64,000 nucleotides of DNA. Origin: Cutibacterium acnes (lineage in GTDB: Bacteria; Actinomycetota; Actinomycetes; Propionibacteriales; Propionibacteriaceae). The stretch lies in contig NZ_CP023676.1 of assembly GCF_003030305.1 (NCBI RefSeq), positions 1,736,001 through 1,800,000 on the forward strand, read 5' to 3'. This document shows positions 9,609 through 23,884 of the stretch, piece by piece. The stretch's first letter is position 1. The number at the start of each line of letters is the position of its first letter. Below the pieces are notes generated by a model that made no database searches, had not been told where the DNA came from, and saw nothing but the letters and a program-made list of their open reading frames with translations. The position numbers were made by a program, and so were the translations under genes.

Positions 9609-10847
9609 ATGAGACGGCGAACAATCATCGCAGCCGGTTTGAGCATGCCGCTTACTGGATGCGTCTCTCAAGATTCCCAGCCCAAGGAGCCACCGTCCAC
9701 CACGGTTACGGCATCACCGACTCCTTCTGGCACCTCGACGTCATCCTCGGCAAGCCCGACGTCGGCTCCATCTCACGCCTCAACGGCTACCTCCAGGCCG
9801 ACCCCAATCCGCATGAATCCGCGAGTTGTCGAAATCGCCAAGAAATTGTCTCCCGAGCAACGCGCCGGCCAATGCATTCTTGTCGGCGTAGTGCCATCAG
9901 ACTCCCCCGAATACATCACCAACCTCATTGACACCCAGTGCTTAGCCGGAATCTTCCTGCTAGGACACTGGACGAGCAGGTCCAAGCTTGAGGCCATGCT
10001 CAGCGCTGTTAATCACGTCAGCCCGCAGGGCATCAAACCTATTGTCGCAACTGACCACGAAGGTGGCGAAATCCAGAACATCCGGGTGCCAGGAGTCGAT
10101 CACCTGCCGAGTCAGGAAGCTCTGGCCCGGATGTCCCCGGCCAAGGTGCAAGCAGTCGTAACGACCGGTGCTCGTCAACTCGCCAAACTCGGCGTCCATA
10201 TGGTCTTCTCCCCCGTGGCTGGCGTCATCGACCCTCGCCTTGGGGTACGTAATAAGCCAATTGCCAAGCATCATCGTGGTTTCGGAACCGATCCGCACCT
10301 CTGCGGGCAATACTCGGCAGCCGTCGTTGCGGGACACCGCAAAGCGGGGATCATTTCGACCACTAAGCATTTTCCTGGCATCGGACGGATCACGGAGGAT
10401 ACTGACTTCAAATCCGCCGGGATTACTGACGACAAGACCACCCGCCACGACCGATATCTTGAGTCTTTCCGGATGGCCTTTGACGCTGGATCTGAAGCCG
10501 TCATGATCGCATCCGCGTACTACTCAAAGATCGATCCCGGCACCCTCGGGTTATTTTCATCAAAGATTATGACAGATATGCTGCGCGGAGACTTCGGTTA
10601 TCAGGGACTCATCGTGTCCGACGACCTGGGGAGTTCAGTCTCAGTATTCTCAGTCGATGGTGGTCATCGGGCAAGCAAATTCGTCTCTGCCGGCGGCGAT
10701 CTAGCTATCACAGCTGACCCCCTTCTGGCAGGCCCCATGATTCGCGCGTTGACGTCGACCGCGACGTCCGCGTCCGGTAAGAAGCGTCTTGTTGACGCTG
10801 CTAGCCATGTCATCAATGTCAAATTGGCGCATTCATTGACGAAGTGA
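9609..10847 (+). CDS. GH3 beta-N-acetylhexosaminidase (NagZ-like) lipoprotein
   Basis: 412 residues. The N-terminus is a lipoprotein signal (MRRRTIIAAG) with the lipobox LTGC at about 15-18, followed by a Ser/Thr/Pro-rich spacer. The GH3 barrel carries ATDHEGGEIQ, the KHFPG motif with its following DTD, and the SDDLGS region that holds the catalytic nucleophile Asp. GH3 enzymes of this shape release N-acetylglucosamine from peptidoglycan fragments. Being a lipoprotein, it should work outside the membrane, unlike cytoplasmic NagZ. It is 52 nt after the kinase gene and overlaps the next open frame. Confidence 0.85.
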   Translation: MRRRTIIAAGLSMPLTGCVSQDSQPKEPPSTTVTASPTPSGTSTSSSASPTSAPSHASTATSRPTPIRMNPRVVEIAKKLSPEQRAGQCILVGVVPSDSPEYITNLIDTQCLAGIFLLGHWTSRSKLEAMLSAVNHVSPQGIKPIVATDHEGGEIQNIRVPGVDHLPSQEALARMSPAKVQAVVTTGARQLAKLGVHMVFSPVAGVIDPRLGVRNKPIAKHHRGFGTDPHLCGQYSAAVVAGHRKAGIISTTKHFPGIGRITEDTDFKSAGITDDKTTRHDRYLESFRMAFDAGSEAVMIASAYYSKIDPGTLGLFSSKIMTDMLRGDFGYQGLIVSDDLGSSVSVFSVDGGHRASKFVSAGGDLAITADPLLAGPMIRALTSTATSASGKKRLVDAASHVINVKLAHSLTK

Positions 10848-10861
10848 GGGGAGAACGAATC

Positions 10862-12689
10862 ATGACTGACGATGGATCCAGCAAAGAGAAGTACCCAGAC
10901 GATTCACACTCTGGCTACAATGACGCCGAATTGACCCCCGAGCAGCCCGATTCGAATAGTGGTCAGGCGCGAGATGACGAGCCAGCCCAGGAACTCTCGC
11001 AGGATCGCGAGGCTACGCAGCAATTCTCGACGAATCCTGACGATTACGACAATCAGCAGTATCCGCAGCAAAGCGATTATCAGAACGCCCAGTACCCACA
11101 AGACTGGAACCAATACCCCCAGAGCGGCGATGGTTGGGGAAGCGAGAGTACTGCCCCCCGGATGGAGCCAGCCAGCAGGCCAGTATGAAGGCTGGAATGG
11201 CCAGTATCCCCAGCAAGGCTGGGACGGACAAAACCCCCAGCAGGGGTGGGACCCCACCCAGTATCCACAGCAAGGGTGGCAAACCGGCCAGAACCCGCAA
11301 GGATGGGATAGCCACCAGGGCTGGGACCCCAACCTTCAGGGCTGGGACGGCCAGCCCGGAGCACAGATCGATGACGTCCAAAGCACTCCCGCGGCTGCTA
11401 TCGGCCAGGGTGACGTCGATAATCTCCAAAACGACCCAAACTATTACTTCGACAGCAATGGTGAACGTGGGCCTGGCTGGTACGGCCCATCTGGAGCGTT
11501 CTTCCCTGCCACGCAGGCATATGAGCCTAACGCACAGCCAGATCTCAGCTACATGGCTGAGGGAACACCCGCAGGTACAACCGGCACCGACCATGAGCAC
11601 ATCAGCGAACCGGTCGGCGGGATCCCATTCAGCGATGCTCCCCAACCTACACGCAAAAGTCAATACTGGATTATTGCCGTTGCAGCAATTCTCGTCGTTG
11701 CCATCGGTGCCGGAGTATTCTTTTATCTGAGGTCCAAGTCGGGTGCGACGAAAGCTGTTCCTGCAACAGCATCGAAGCCGGCCGCCTCGGCCTCAAAGTC
11801 CCCTACCCCTGAGGTCACGGTCACCTCGACATCGACGGCCACTGCCGGCGCTACAAGTGTCGCTCCTGCTTCCGCCACACCGATGCCGAGCGTTCCCAAC
11901 GATGCCTCGACTACCCCGTCTCCTGACCTCGTCCGTCAGCTATTTAATGCCCCGGACGCGCAAGTGCAGTGGGTCAGCCTGGCTGCCGATGGACAAAACG
12001 CTGCTGTTGCCTATGCGTCTACATTTAATATTAACGGTAAATCCGCCGGTCCCAATGGCGGACACCTGGTAATGAGGAAAAATGGAAGTCATTGGGAGCC
12101 TCTCTCCCAGGGCGGTGTCATTGTCGATGATAATGACTGCGATGCAATGCTCAAGACCCTGGGAGATAAGGCAGCTGTTGCAGCCAGCCAGGTCATGAAC
12201 AATAAACAGTGCGATGCCGCCATCGTGTACGACTTGGCTAAGGCGAGCCCCATCCGTCTTGGCGAAATGGCAGGTGTTGGACCTCTTAACTTAGACAAGA
12301 GCACCTCCGAACTTGCCAGTACAATCCACGTTATTCCGGACGGCGTCGGTGACGGTTGCACGCGAAACCCAACGGCATATAGCCGATACGGCGATCTCCT
12401 CGGTGGTGTCTGGACCCAGGGCGGTAAGGCACAAGCATACCTCTTTACCGGGGGCAACAACGCCACCTCAAATGGAGCACGCATTGGAATTACAGAGGCA
12501 CAACTGCGGTCTGACTATTCTAAACTCAAACTGACCGACGTCAGCACGGAGTTCTCAGGAATCAAGCTGGGCTTTCAGAAGGCCCTCGCATATTCGTATC
12601 ACGGCAAAGAAATCGATTACCTCTTTAACGGTGGCAAGGTTGTCGCCTACATGATTAGGAATTCTGACTTCAGCCCAACAACGTGTTGA
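10862..12689 (+). pseudogene. Gln/Trp-rich membrane protein interrupted by a C6 frameshift
   Basis: The ATG at 10862 (spaced from GGGGAG) opens an acidic, Gln-rich N-terminus. At the run of six C at 11154-11159 the reading frame of this protein switches: the upstream frame soon ends at 11188, while the downstream frame continues the same Gln/Tyr/Pro/Trp repeats to 12689. Removing one C gives a single 608-residue protein: disordered Q(Y/N)PQQGW repeats, one membrane helix (IIAVAAILVVAIGAGVFFYL), a Ser/Thr/Ala-rich stalk and an extracytoplasmic domain of about 240 residues with several cysteines. The helix resembles that of the kinase two genes upstream. It could be a phase-variable gene, a strain-specific mutation or a sequencing error. 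Confidence 0.75.
11182..11362 (+). repeat. Imperfect repeats coding Q(Y/N)PQQGW
   Basis: In the frame ending at 12689 the DNA encodes about seven imperfect copies of a 7-10 residue unit: QYPQQGWDGQ, NPQQGWDPT, QYPQQGWQTGQ, NPQGWDSH, QGWDPNL and QGWDGQ. These low-complexity, aromatic-rich repeats form the cytoplasmic segment before the membrane helix. Similar repeats in other actinobacterial envelope proteins can drive condensation or partner binding; that function is inference here. Confidence 0.8.
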
Positions 12690-12700
12690 TAACCAGATTC

Positions 12701-12746
12701 AAGCAATGACGTGGCTTCCTGTTGAGAGGAAGCCACGTCATTGCTT
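12701..12746. terminator. 20-bp perfect stem-loop terminator
   Basis: A perfect 20-bp inverted repeat (AAGCAATGACGTGGCTTCCT and its complement) closes a GTTGAG loop just after the membrane protein gene. No U-tract follows on either strand, as is common for actinobacterial intrinsic terminators. Confidence 0.8.
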
Positions 12747-13179
12747 ATGAGATCCTATGAACTCTGCAGGCATCACAACATACATGCGTCACGGACAAGG
12801 TCACGAACTCAGTGTTGGGTGGTTGGTGCGGGTGTGTCGTCGGGTGGGGTTTGTGGTGGTGTCGTATCGTGGTAGGCGTGTGGTTATGTTGCGTGTCGAC
12901 CAGACTCTAGGTTGTTGTGGCTAGCCGGCCCTGGTGTGCATGGTTGGTCCACATACTTTGATTGTGATGGTTTCTGGTCGTAGTGCTAGCGCGCCGAGCA
13001 GTTAGTGTTGGTGTGGTGGTTTCAGTGAGTGTTAGGACACGCTAGCCATGCCTCCCACGTGGCATGGTTACATAATCTGGTGGTGTGGTGTCAGGCCACA
13101 CTCGTATTCCCCTACACCCGGGCCTGGTTATGTCTAGCAATAATGCGACCTATAGTCTGGCTGGGGCCTGGGCGTGTGG
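12747..13179. other. Gene-free, GT-rich spacer
   Basis: About 430 bases between the membrane protein terminator and the rrn terminator. The plus strand is rich in GT/GGT runs. I see no ORF with coding character, RNA gene or promoter in it. Confidence 0.6.
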
Positions 13180-13250
13180 GTATGCGTGTGTGGGTGTATC
13201 ACCCCTCCAGCCAGTCTGGCTGGAGGGGTGATACACCCACACACGCATAC
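13180..13250 (-). terminator. rrn operon terminator, 34-bp perfect stem
   Basis: Positions 13180-13213 and 13217-13250 are perfect inverted complements around a GTC loop, giving an unusually long 34-bp stem. It follows the 5S gene in the direction of transcription and is the natural end of the rrn operon. Confidence 0.85.
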
Positions 13251-13272
13251 TCCTTCCCCCCTGGGGGAAGGA
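13251..13272 (-). terminator. Second hairpin between 5S and the main terminator
   Basis: A 10-bp stem (TCCTTCCCCC / GGGGGAAGGA) with only a two-base CT between the arms directly abuts the 34-bp stem. The two hairpins probably form a tandem terminator or a processing site for the 5S 3' end. Confidence 0.6.
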
Positions 13273-13283
13273 ACAGTATAAGT

Positions 13284-13403
13284 ATTCCGGCAGCGTCTTA
13301 CTCTCCCACACGATCCCTCGTGCAGTACCATCAGCGTTGGAAGGCTTAACGACCGGGTTCGGAATGGGACCGGGTGTTTCCCTTCCACTATGGCCACCGG
13401 AAA
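13284..13403 (-). rRNA. rrf: 5S ribosomal RNA
   Basis: On the minus strand the sequence has the usual 5S features: a terminal helix (TTTCCGG with CCGGAA), the ATAGTGGAAGGGAAACACCC region and the conserved CCGAAC and GGGAGAGTA segments. Ends are estimated from the terminal helix and may be off by a few bases. Confidence 0.95.
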
Positions 13404-13514
13404 ACCTGAAAACCATACAGTAGAACACATACATTAAACGGCGCAACCCGTGAAGGGGCTGGGAGCCGTATAGTGGATACGAGTCACGCGCACACACGCG
13501 TATGGTGTTAATGA

Positions 13515-18334
<4,820 letters not shown>

Positions 18335-18709
18335 AAATATCACCCACCCACACACGCACACACAGCACGCACACAGGCAACAGTGACACCACGAAGAATC
18401 CAATACACTAACCCCAAACACTAACCAAAAAATATTCAGTCACATGTCCAGAATCACAAAGGAATCATAAACAAATCCGACACATCCACAACAAACAGAT
18501 GCATCAAAAACTATTGACTATCAAAGACACACTGTTGAGTTCTCAAACATCACACCCACCACAACAATCCCCACACAAACCATGCAGAAACCATCACAAG
18601 GCGACCCGACCAACCCTACCACACCAACCCCGAAACCACAAAACCACGATCCCAGAACCAGCCAGCAGAACCAGCCAACCACACCACCACCAAAGCAGCA
18701 GCCCGGAAA
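18335..18709 (-). other. rrn leader region with boxA
   Basis: About 370 bases between the predicted rrn promoter and 16S. On the minus strand it carries GTTTGAGAACTCAACAGTGT (about 18531-18550), the leader boxA motif bound by the Nus antitermination complex in actinobacteria. The remainder is GT-rich on the transcribed strand; nothing in it looks protein-coding. Confidence 0.75.
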
Positions 18710-18738
18710 ACCATACCGGAACCCTCCCCCGCCGTCAA
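18710..18738 (-). promoter_or_regulatory. rrn promoter
   Basis: On the minus strand TTGACG (18733-18738), a 17-base spacer and TATGGT (18710-18715) form a near-consensus sigma-70-type promoter aimed at the rRNA operon, about 370 bases upstream of 16S. Confidence 0.75.
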
Positions 18739-18881
18739 ACCCGACAAGAAAACATCCCAAACACAGCCACCACCAAGAACCACACACGCAGCCCCCAACG
18801 GCCCAACACACACTACACACACCCCCACCACCAACACAAACCCACACCCACCAACCGGCAACACCCCTAGTCAGAAAGCCT

Positions 18882-21800
18882 TCACCGGAAGTCACGCGAC
18901 TTCGTTGGTACTGACAGATCCAGGGCCTCTAGCCGATCTGCCTGCAAACTCATCACTCCTTCATCCCCTCTCTCGAGGATTCCTCGCACCACCAAAGCCC
19001 GCGACGTTCGGGCAACACGTCGATAATGTCTCCACGCCCCCGGGGTGACGATGACGTTGAGCAGACCGGTTTCGTCCTCCAGGTTGAGGAAGGTCACTCC
19101 TCCAGCCGTCCCGGGTCGTTGACGGTGGGTTACCACCCCGGCGACCTCAATACGTCGTCTGGTCTCAACACCATCTAACCGGTCGACTTGCACCACACCC
19201 CGTCGATTAAGGGCATCTCGTACCTGGCGGACCGGGTGATCAGCCGTACTAATACCGGTAGCGCGGAGGTCGTCACCCAGTAATTCCATCTGAGTAGGTT
19301 CGGGAAGTAGAGGAGGTTGGGTGACCACCTGAACGTCCAGCTGTCCTGGGGCGACACCATTTATCTGGCCGATCTGCCACAAAGCACCGCGTCTGGAGCC
19401 AACGAGATCGTCGAAAGCACCGGCCAGAGCAAGTGCCTCGACCTCCTCACCGCTCAGATCAACCCGACGGGCAAGATCGTCGAGGCTGGCGAAAGATTCG
19501 CGCTCTCTCTCCTCAACAATCCGAGTCGCCGTCTCGATATTGATACCGGAAACATCGGAAAGTCCCAGCCTCACAGCGAAGTGGGTATCGCGACGATGAT
19601 CACCATCATCACGATTAGGATCAAAGGCCCCGATCTCGGATTCGTCGTGGTCGTGGAGACACTCGTCTATCCCTGTTTCCAATTCTTCACTACCGAGCTC
19701 TTCACAGCACGCATCCAACAACTCCAGATCTGCGCCTACTGAAGACCTCGCCACATCAGGACGTCTCGTCACCACCCCATGCCGTCGGGCATCAGCTACC
19801 AAGGTTGCCGAGGAGTAGAACCCCATCGGCTGGCTGCGCAGCAGGGCCGCCAGAAAGACCGCCGGATAGTGGAGCTTGATCCAGGCCGAGGTGTAGACCA
19901 ACCCGGCGAAACTCAAAGCATGAGACTCGGCAAACCCGAAATTCGCGAAAGATTCGATGCGGGCGTAGATGCCTTGGGCTGTGTCGTCGTCAATCCCATT
20001 GGCAGCCATCCCCTCGAAAAGTTTGGTACGCAGCGAGTCGATACGCTCTACCCCCCGCTTGGACCCCATAGCTCGACGTAACAGATCAGCATCGGCAGCT
20101 GTACAGTTGCCCACCGTGGTAGCCATCTGCATAAGCTGTTCTTGAAAGAGCGGAATACCCAGGGTGCGCTCGAGCACTGGCTCCAGCAGCGGGTGGGGAT
20201 AGGTGACTGGTTCGACGCCAGTACGTCGACGGATGTAGGGATGTACTGCACCTCCCTGCACCGGGCCAGGACGAATAAGTCCGATTTCCACAGCTAGATC
20301 GTAGAAACAGCGCGGTTTGAGACGCGGCAGGGCACCGATCTGGGCACGGCTTTCTACCTGGAATACCCCGATGCTGTCACCGCGACACAACATGTCGTAA
20401 ACCCCCGGCTCATTGCGTGGAATAGAGGCCAAAGTCCAGAAGCGTCCGCAATGCTGGGAGATGAGGTCAAAGGAAATACTCAATGCCGAGAGCATCCCCA
20501 ACCCAAGCAGATCAAACTTCACCAACCCCATCCAGGCACAGTCTTCTTTGTCCCACTGCAGCACCGTGCGACCAAACATTCGAGCCGGCTCAATGGGACA
20601 GATGCGTCCTACTGGTTCTCGCGTCAGCACCATTCCAGCTGAGTGGATGCCTAGGTGACGTGGCAGACCCATTACCTGTTGGGCGAGGGTGGTGACATCA
20701 TCAGGAATCTCGGGGCCATCAGGATCGTGGGGCAAGGGCGGCACCGATCGCCTCTCCATTTGACGCGACCACGCGTCTTGCTGGCCCTGGGAATAACCGA
20801 GGGCCTTAGCCATGTCACGGACAGCACTGCGTGGACGATAGGTGATGACATCGGCTACCTGGGCAGCATTGCGCCTACCGTATTTGGCGTAGACGTACTG
20901 GATGACCTCCTCGCGACGACGAGCGTCGAAGTCGACGTCGATGTCGGGTTCCTCCTCGCGTAACACCGACAGGAACCTCTCGAAAGGCAAGCCATAGAAG
21001 ACCGGGTCGACGACGGTAATTCCCAGGGCATAACAGACTGCCGAAGCCGCAGCCGATCCACGTCCCTGACACAAAATTCCCTGCGACTGCGCAAACTCCA
21101 CAATGTCGGAGACAATGAGGAAATATCCGGCGAAACCCCGATCCTCAATGAGGTCAAGCTCGGTAGCCAGGCGGTCCTTGGCTACCGGATCATCCCCGTA
21201 GCACGCCCGACGTCCCTCCTCTACCAAGTGACGCAGCCAGCTGATGGGAGTATGGCCGTCGGGCACTTTCTGGTCGGGCAGACGAGGACGCACCGACTTC
21301 AAGTGGAAAGCCGTCCTCTCAGCCACTGCCACCGTGTTGTCCACCGCATCTCGATGACGACTGAAAAGATCTGCCATCTCAGCGCCACTACGCAGCCGCG
21401 CCACCGGACCGGGAGGCAACCACCCGTCCATCTCGTCGAGACTGCGTCGGGCTCGCACCGCTGACAAGGCACAGGCCAACTCAAACTGCTCGGCCCCGGC
21501 GTAATGAGCAGCCGTCGTCGCCACCGTCAACAAGCTGTGACGAGAAGCTAGTTCTGCGAGGAGGTCGTTGTCGCGGGAATCAGTGGGAGCCCGGTGGTCG
21601 GTCAGTTCAACTAGGACATTGTCGATGCCAAAAAGGTCAACCAGACGACGCAGCTCCGCCTCGGCCTGCAGCATCCCCTTAACTAAGCCTTGCCTTACCG
21701 CTCCTTTGCGGCACCCGGTAAGGACAGTCCAGTGCCCGTCGGCTACCTCGGCTAGATGGTCAAGATCGTGCACCGGACGGCCCTTGCGACCTCCCTCGAC

Positions 21801-22286
21801 CAGATAAGCATCGGTGAGAGCCTCAGCCAGACGTCGATACCCTTCCGGCCCATTGGCCAGCACGAGTAAATGACTACCCACCGGGTCGGCCACCCCGTTC
21901 TGCGGCTCAGGAACACCAATCGACAGTTCCGACCCGATGATGGTAGAAAGACCACAGGCTTCAGCAGCCTCGGCCATCCTGACTACTCCGTAGAGACCAT
22001 CATGATCGGTCAAAGCCAGTCCTGATAGCCCTAGCTCTACCGCCCGAATGACGAGATCTTCGGGATTGGAAGCGCCGTCAAGGAAACTGTAAGAGGAATG
22101 GCAGTGCAATTCGGCATAGGGCACTACCGGCCCCTCCGGCCGGACTGGGTGACGGTCAAAAGGTTTGCGGACGTGACGGTAACCGACCTGGTCAGCGTGG
22201 CTCTCCTGGTGACCATGGGGAGCAGGTCTCCCAGAAATACGTCCTTCTAGTTCACGCCAAGGAATTGGCGGATTGTGATAGCTCAC
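18882..22286 (-). CDS. dnaE2: Error-prone DNA polymerase III alpha, DnaE2/ImuC
   Basis: 1134 residues from the GTG at 22286, five bases past the imuB stop; this gives the family's N-terminus (VSYHNPPIPWRELEGR). It is the catalytic polymerase of the actinobacterial damage-inducible mutasome, making mutagenic translesion synthesis. A PHP domain with HCHSSYSFLDG and TDHDGLYG comes first, then the C-family polymerase core with the catalytic aspartates in EEPDIDVDFD, helix-hairpin-helix and a C-terminal OB fold. It ends three imuA-imuB-dnaE2 genes that overlap or abut and must be one operon. Length fits DnaE2, not the longer replicative DnaE1. Confidence 0.93.
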   Translation of the reverse strand: MSYHNPPIPWRELEGRISGRPAPHGHQESHADQVGYRHVRKPFDRHPVRPEGPVVPYAELHCHSSYSFLDGASNPEDLVIRAVELGLSGLALTDHDGLYGVVRMAEAAEACGLSTIIGSELSIGVPEPQNGVADPVGSHLLVLANGPEGYRRLAEALTDAYLVEGGRKGRPVHDLDHLAEVADGHWTVLTGCRKGAVRQGLVKGMLQAEAELRRLVDLFGIDNVLVELTDHRAPTDSRDNDLLAELASRHSLLTVATTAAHYAGAEQFELACALSAVRARRSLDEMDGWLPPGPVARLRSGAEMADLFSRHRDAVDNTVAVAERTAFHLKSVRPRLPDQKVPDGHTPISWLRHLVEEGRRACYGDDPVAKDRLATELDLIEDRGFAGYFLIVSDIVEFAQSQGILCQGRGSAAASAVCYALGITVVDPVFYGLPFERFLSVLREEEPDIDVDFDARRREEVIQYVYAKYGRRNAAQVADVITYRPRSAVRDMAKALGYSQGQQDAWSRQMERRSVPPLPHDPDGPEIPDDVTTLAQQVMGLPRHLGIHSAGMVLTREPVGRICPIEPARMFGRTVLQWDKEDCAWMGLVKFDLLGLGMLSALSISFDLISQHCGRFWTLASIPRNEPGVYDMLCRGDSIGVFQVESRAQIGALPRLKPRCFYDLAVEIGLIRPGPVQGGAVHPYIRRRTGVEPVTYPHPLLEPVLERTLGIPLFQEQLMQMATTVGNCTAADADLLRRAMGSKRGVERIDSLRTKLFEGMAANGIDDDTAQGIYARIESFANFGFAESHALSFAGLVYTSAWIKLHYPAVFLAALLRSQPMGFYSSATLVADARRHGVVTRRPDVARSSVGADLELLDACCEELGSEELETGIDECLHDHDESEIGAFDPNRDDGDHRRDTHFAVRLGLSDVSGINIETATRIVEERERESFASLDDLARRVDLSGEEVEALALAGAFDDLVGSRRGALWQIGQINGVAPGQLDVQVVTQPPLLPEPTQMELLGDDLRATGISTADHPVRQVRDALNRRGVVQVDRLDGVETRRRIEVAGVVTHRQRPGTAGGVTFLNLEDETGLLNVIVTPGAWRHYRRVARTSRALVVRGILERGDEGVMSLQADRLEALDLSVPTKSRDFR

Positions 22287-22291
22287 CGCAA

Positions 22292-23884
22292 TCACGCCTC
22301 GTCGTATCGAGCCTCGATCCACCAGCGGTCAGCCGACCCTGCCAACACCCAGGCCTGTTGATCCTCGGTGATCAGTTGCACCCTTTCCACTGAAACGGTC
22401 GGGGTACTCCACCACCTCTGGTGTACCGGCCATGGCCCTGCCCACGCGATAACACGCCGCCGCGACGTGCCGTCGTGGAACCACCCAGGAGTAATAGTGG
22501 GCAAATCCGAGGAGGTCGTTAGAGGCATACCATCCGTCGTCTCTAACCGGGCCGGCAGGGGGCGGGAGTACACGATCCCGGGGGCCGGGCCATCTAAGTG
22601 ACCGGGCCAGGGACGATCCACCGGGCGAGCATTTTCAACAACCGTCCCAAAGGGGACGAGTCGGCGTCGATCCTTGAGCATCCGGCCACCGGCGACCTCC
22701 CCCACCAAGACCCCCTCAGGGCCCAGCCTCTCCTGCAACTGAGAGATGACGTGGACGAGGTGCTCAGTGGGCCTGGCACCAAACAGCCCTTCAGCAGCTT
22801 CCCCCGCGCGATGGATGGTGGGAACGATGCGCACCGCCTGTACGCCTGATTGACAGAACTCGTCAGCACCAAACTCGTCGGTACCACGCGGAAGGTCACT
22901 AAGTTGACGCGACAATCGCGCTAGCAGATCGTCACCGCTGAACTGCCAAGGCTGACGCCAGGTGTGCTCGGAGAAACCGGTAGTAGCTCGCAACAAAATG
23001 CGGACCTGGGAGCACACCCGCCCGGTCTCTGCCAGACGTGTCATAAATTCCTCCACCACCGGACGTACCTTGGCAACAACCTGAGCACCAGAAGGCTCCG
23101 GGTCATCAAAGACGACCTCCATAGCGTCGTCATCCTGGGGACGTCGAGACGACAACATTGTGACGTCCATCCCCCGGGCCCAGTCATGAGCACGCTGACC
23201 GGCATCAGCAAACCGCTGCACGACGTGTTGACGATCTAGATCAGCGAAGGCGCCCATTGTCGTCAGACCGAGTTGGCGCAAAGTTCGCACCAATTCCCCA
23301 TCGGCCCGTCCTGTGCGAGCCAACACCGAGACGTCGTAGGGAGCCAAGAAAGCTCGAGATGTTCCTGAGGCGAGAAAGACGGGGGCCCGTTTCCCCTCAC
23401 CGCTATTGTCGGTAGCCGCCACCTCGGCAGCGAATAGACCGTCAGCTACCGATACCCCCACGTGGGAATATCCAATATGGGTCAAGACATTGACCATACG
23501 CTCAGCAGCAGCAACCTCATCGCCATAGAAACGAGCTACACCGCGAGCTGCTACCGCAGCCACACCTGGTCGCACTACGTGGACTGAAGGGGCCACGGAC
23601 TTTTCGATCTCACGGACCACCTCGTCAAAGAGGACCTCCTCAGAGGCAGAATCGTAAGGCACCACAACGCCCTCGGGACAGCGTAACTGGGCCGCTCGCA
23701 CCCGCAGGCCGGGAATCACACCTTCCTCGGCCGCACGTGCGCAACAGTCGATGACTACACCACGGTCAGCAATCATAAGCGGGGCGTCACCAGGGTGAAG
23801 CCGAGATGCGGCCACAATCCGCCACTGTGGGATCACCATCAAGAGGACCCGGACCGGAAAGGGGCTCAGTCGTTCAGCAAACAT
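22292..23884 (-). CDS. imuB: ImuB, Y-family polymerase-like mutasome scaffold
   Basis: 530 residues. The ATG at 23884 has AAGGAGAGG a few bases upstream, better than the more distal start. The protein follows the Y-family fold (ARAAEEGVIPGLRVRAAQ, then LRQLGLTTMGAFADLD in the helix-hairpin-helix part) but lacks the catalytic acidic triad seen in DinB, as expected for ImuB. In mycobacteria ImuB bridges DnaE2, ImuA' and the sliding clamp. It overlaps imuA by 11 bases and is followed by dnaE2. Confidence 0.88.
   Translation of the reverse strand: MFAERLSPFPVRVLLMVIPQWRIVAASRLHPGDAPLMIADRGVVIDCCARAAEEGVIPGLRVRAAQLRCPEGVVVPYDSASEEVLFDEVVREIEKSVAPSVHVVRPGVAAVAARGVARFYGDEVAAAERMVNVLTHIGYSHVGVSVADGLFAAEVAATDNSGEGKRAPVFLASGTSRAFLAPYDVSVLARTGRADGELVRTLRQLGLTTMGAFADLDRQHVVQRFADAGQRAHDWARGMDVTMLSSRRPQDDDAMEVVFDDPEPSGAQVVAKVRPVVEEFMTRLAETGRVCSQVRILLRATTGFSEHTWRQPWQFSGDDLLARLSRQLSDLPRGTDEFGADEFCQSGVQAVRIVPTIHRAGEAAEGLFGARPTEHLVHVISQLQERLGPEGVLVGEVAGGRMLKDRRRLVPFGTVVENARPVDRPWPGHLDGPAPGIVYSRPLPARLETTDGMPLTTSSDLPTITPGWFHDGTSRRRVIAWAGPWPVHQRWWSTPTVSVERVQLITEDQQAWVLAGSADRWWIEARYDEA

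Noticed and set aside
12800-13170. GT-rich tract as a tandem repeat or coding region
   Set aside because: The runs are irregular and no frame is sustained.
13180-13250. Inverted repeat as end of an insertion sequence
   Set aside because: The arms face each other with a 3-base loop after the 5S gene and no transposase is near; it is a terminator.
18560-18880. Long minus-strand ORFs of Gly/Val/Cys composition
   Set aside because: Low-complexity GT-rich leader of the rrn operon containing the promoter; no ribosome sites or family features.
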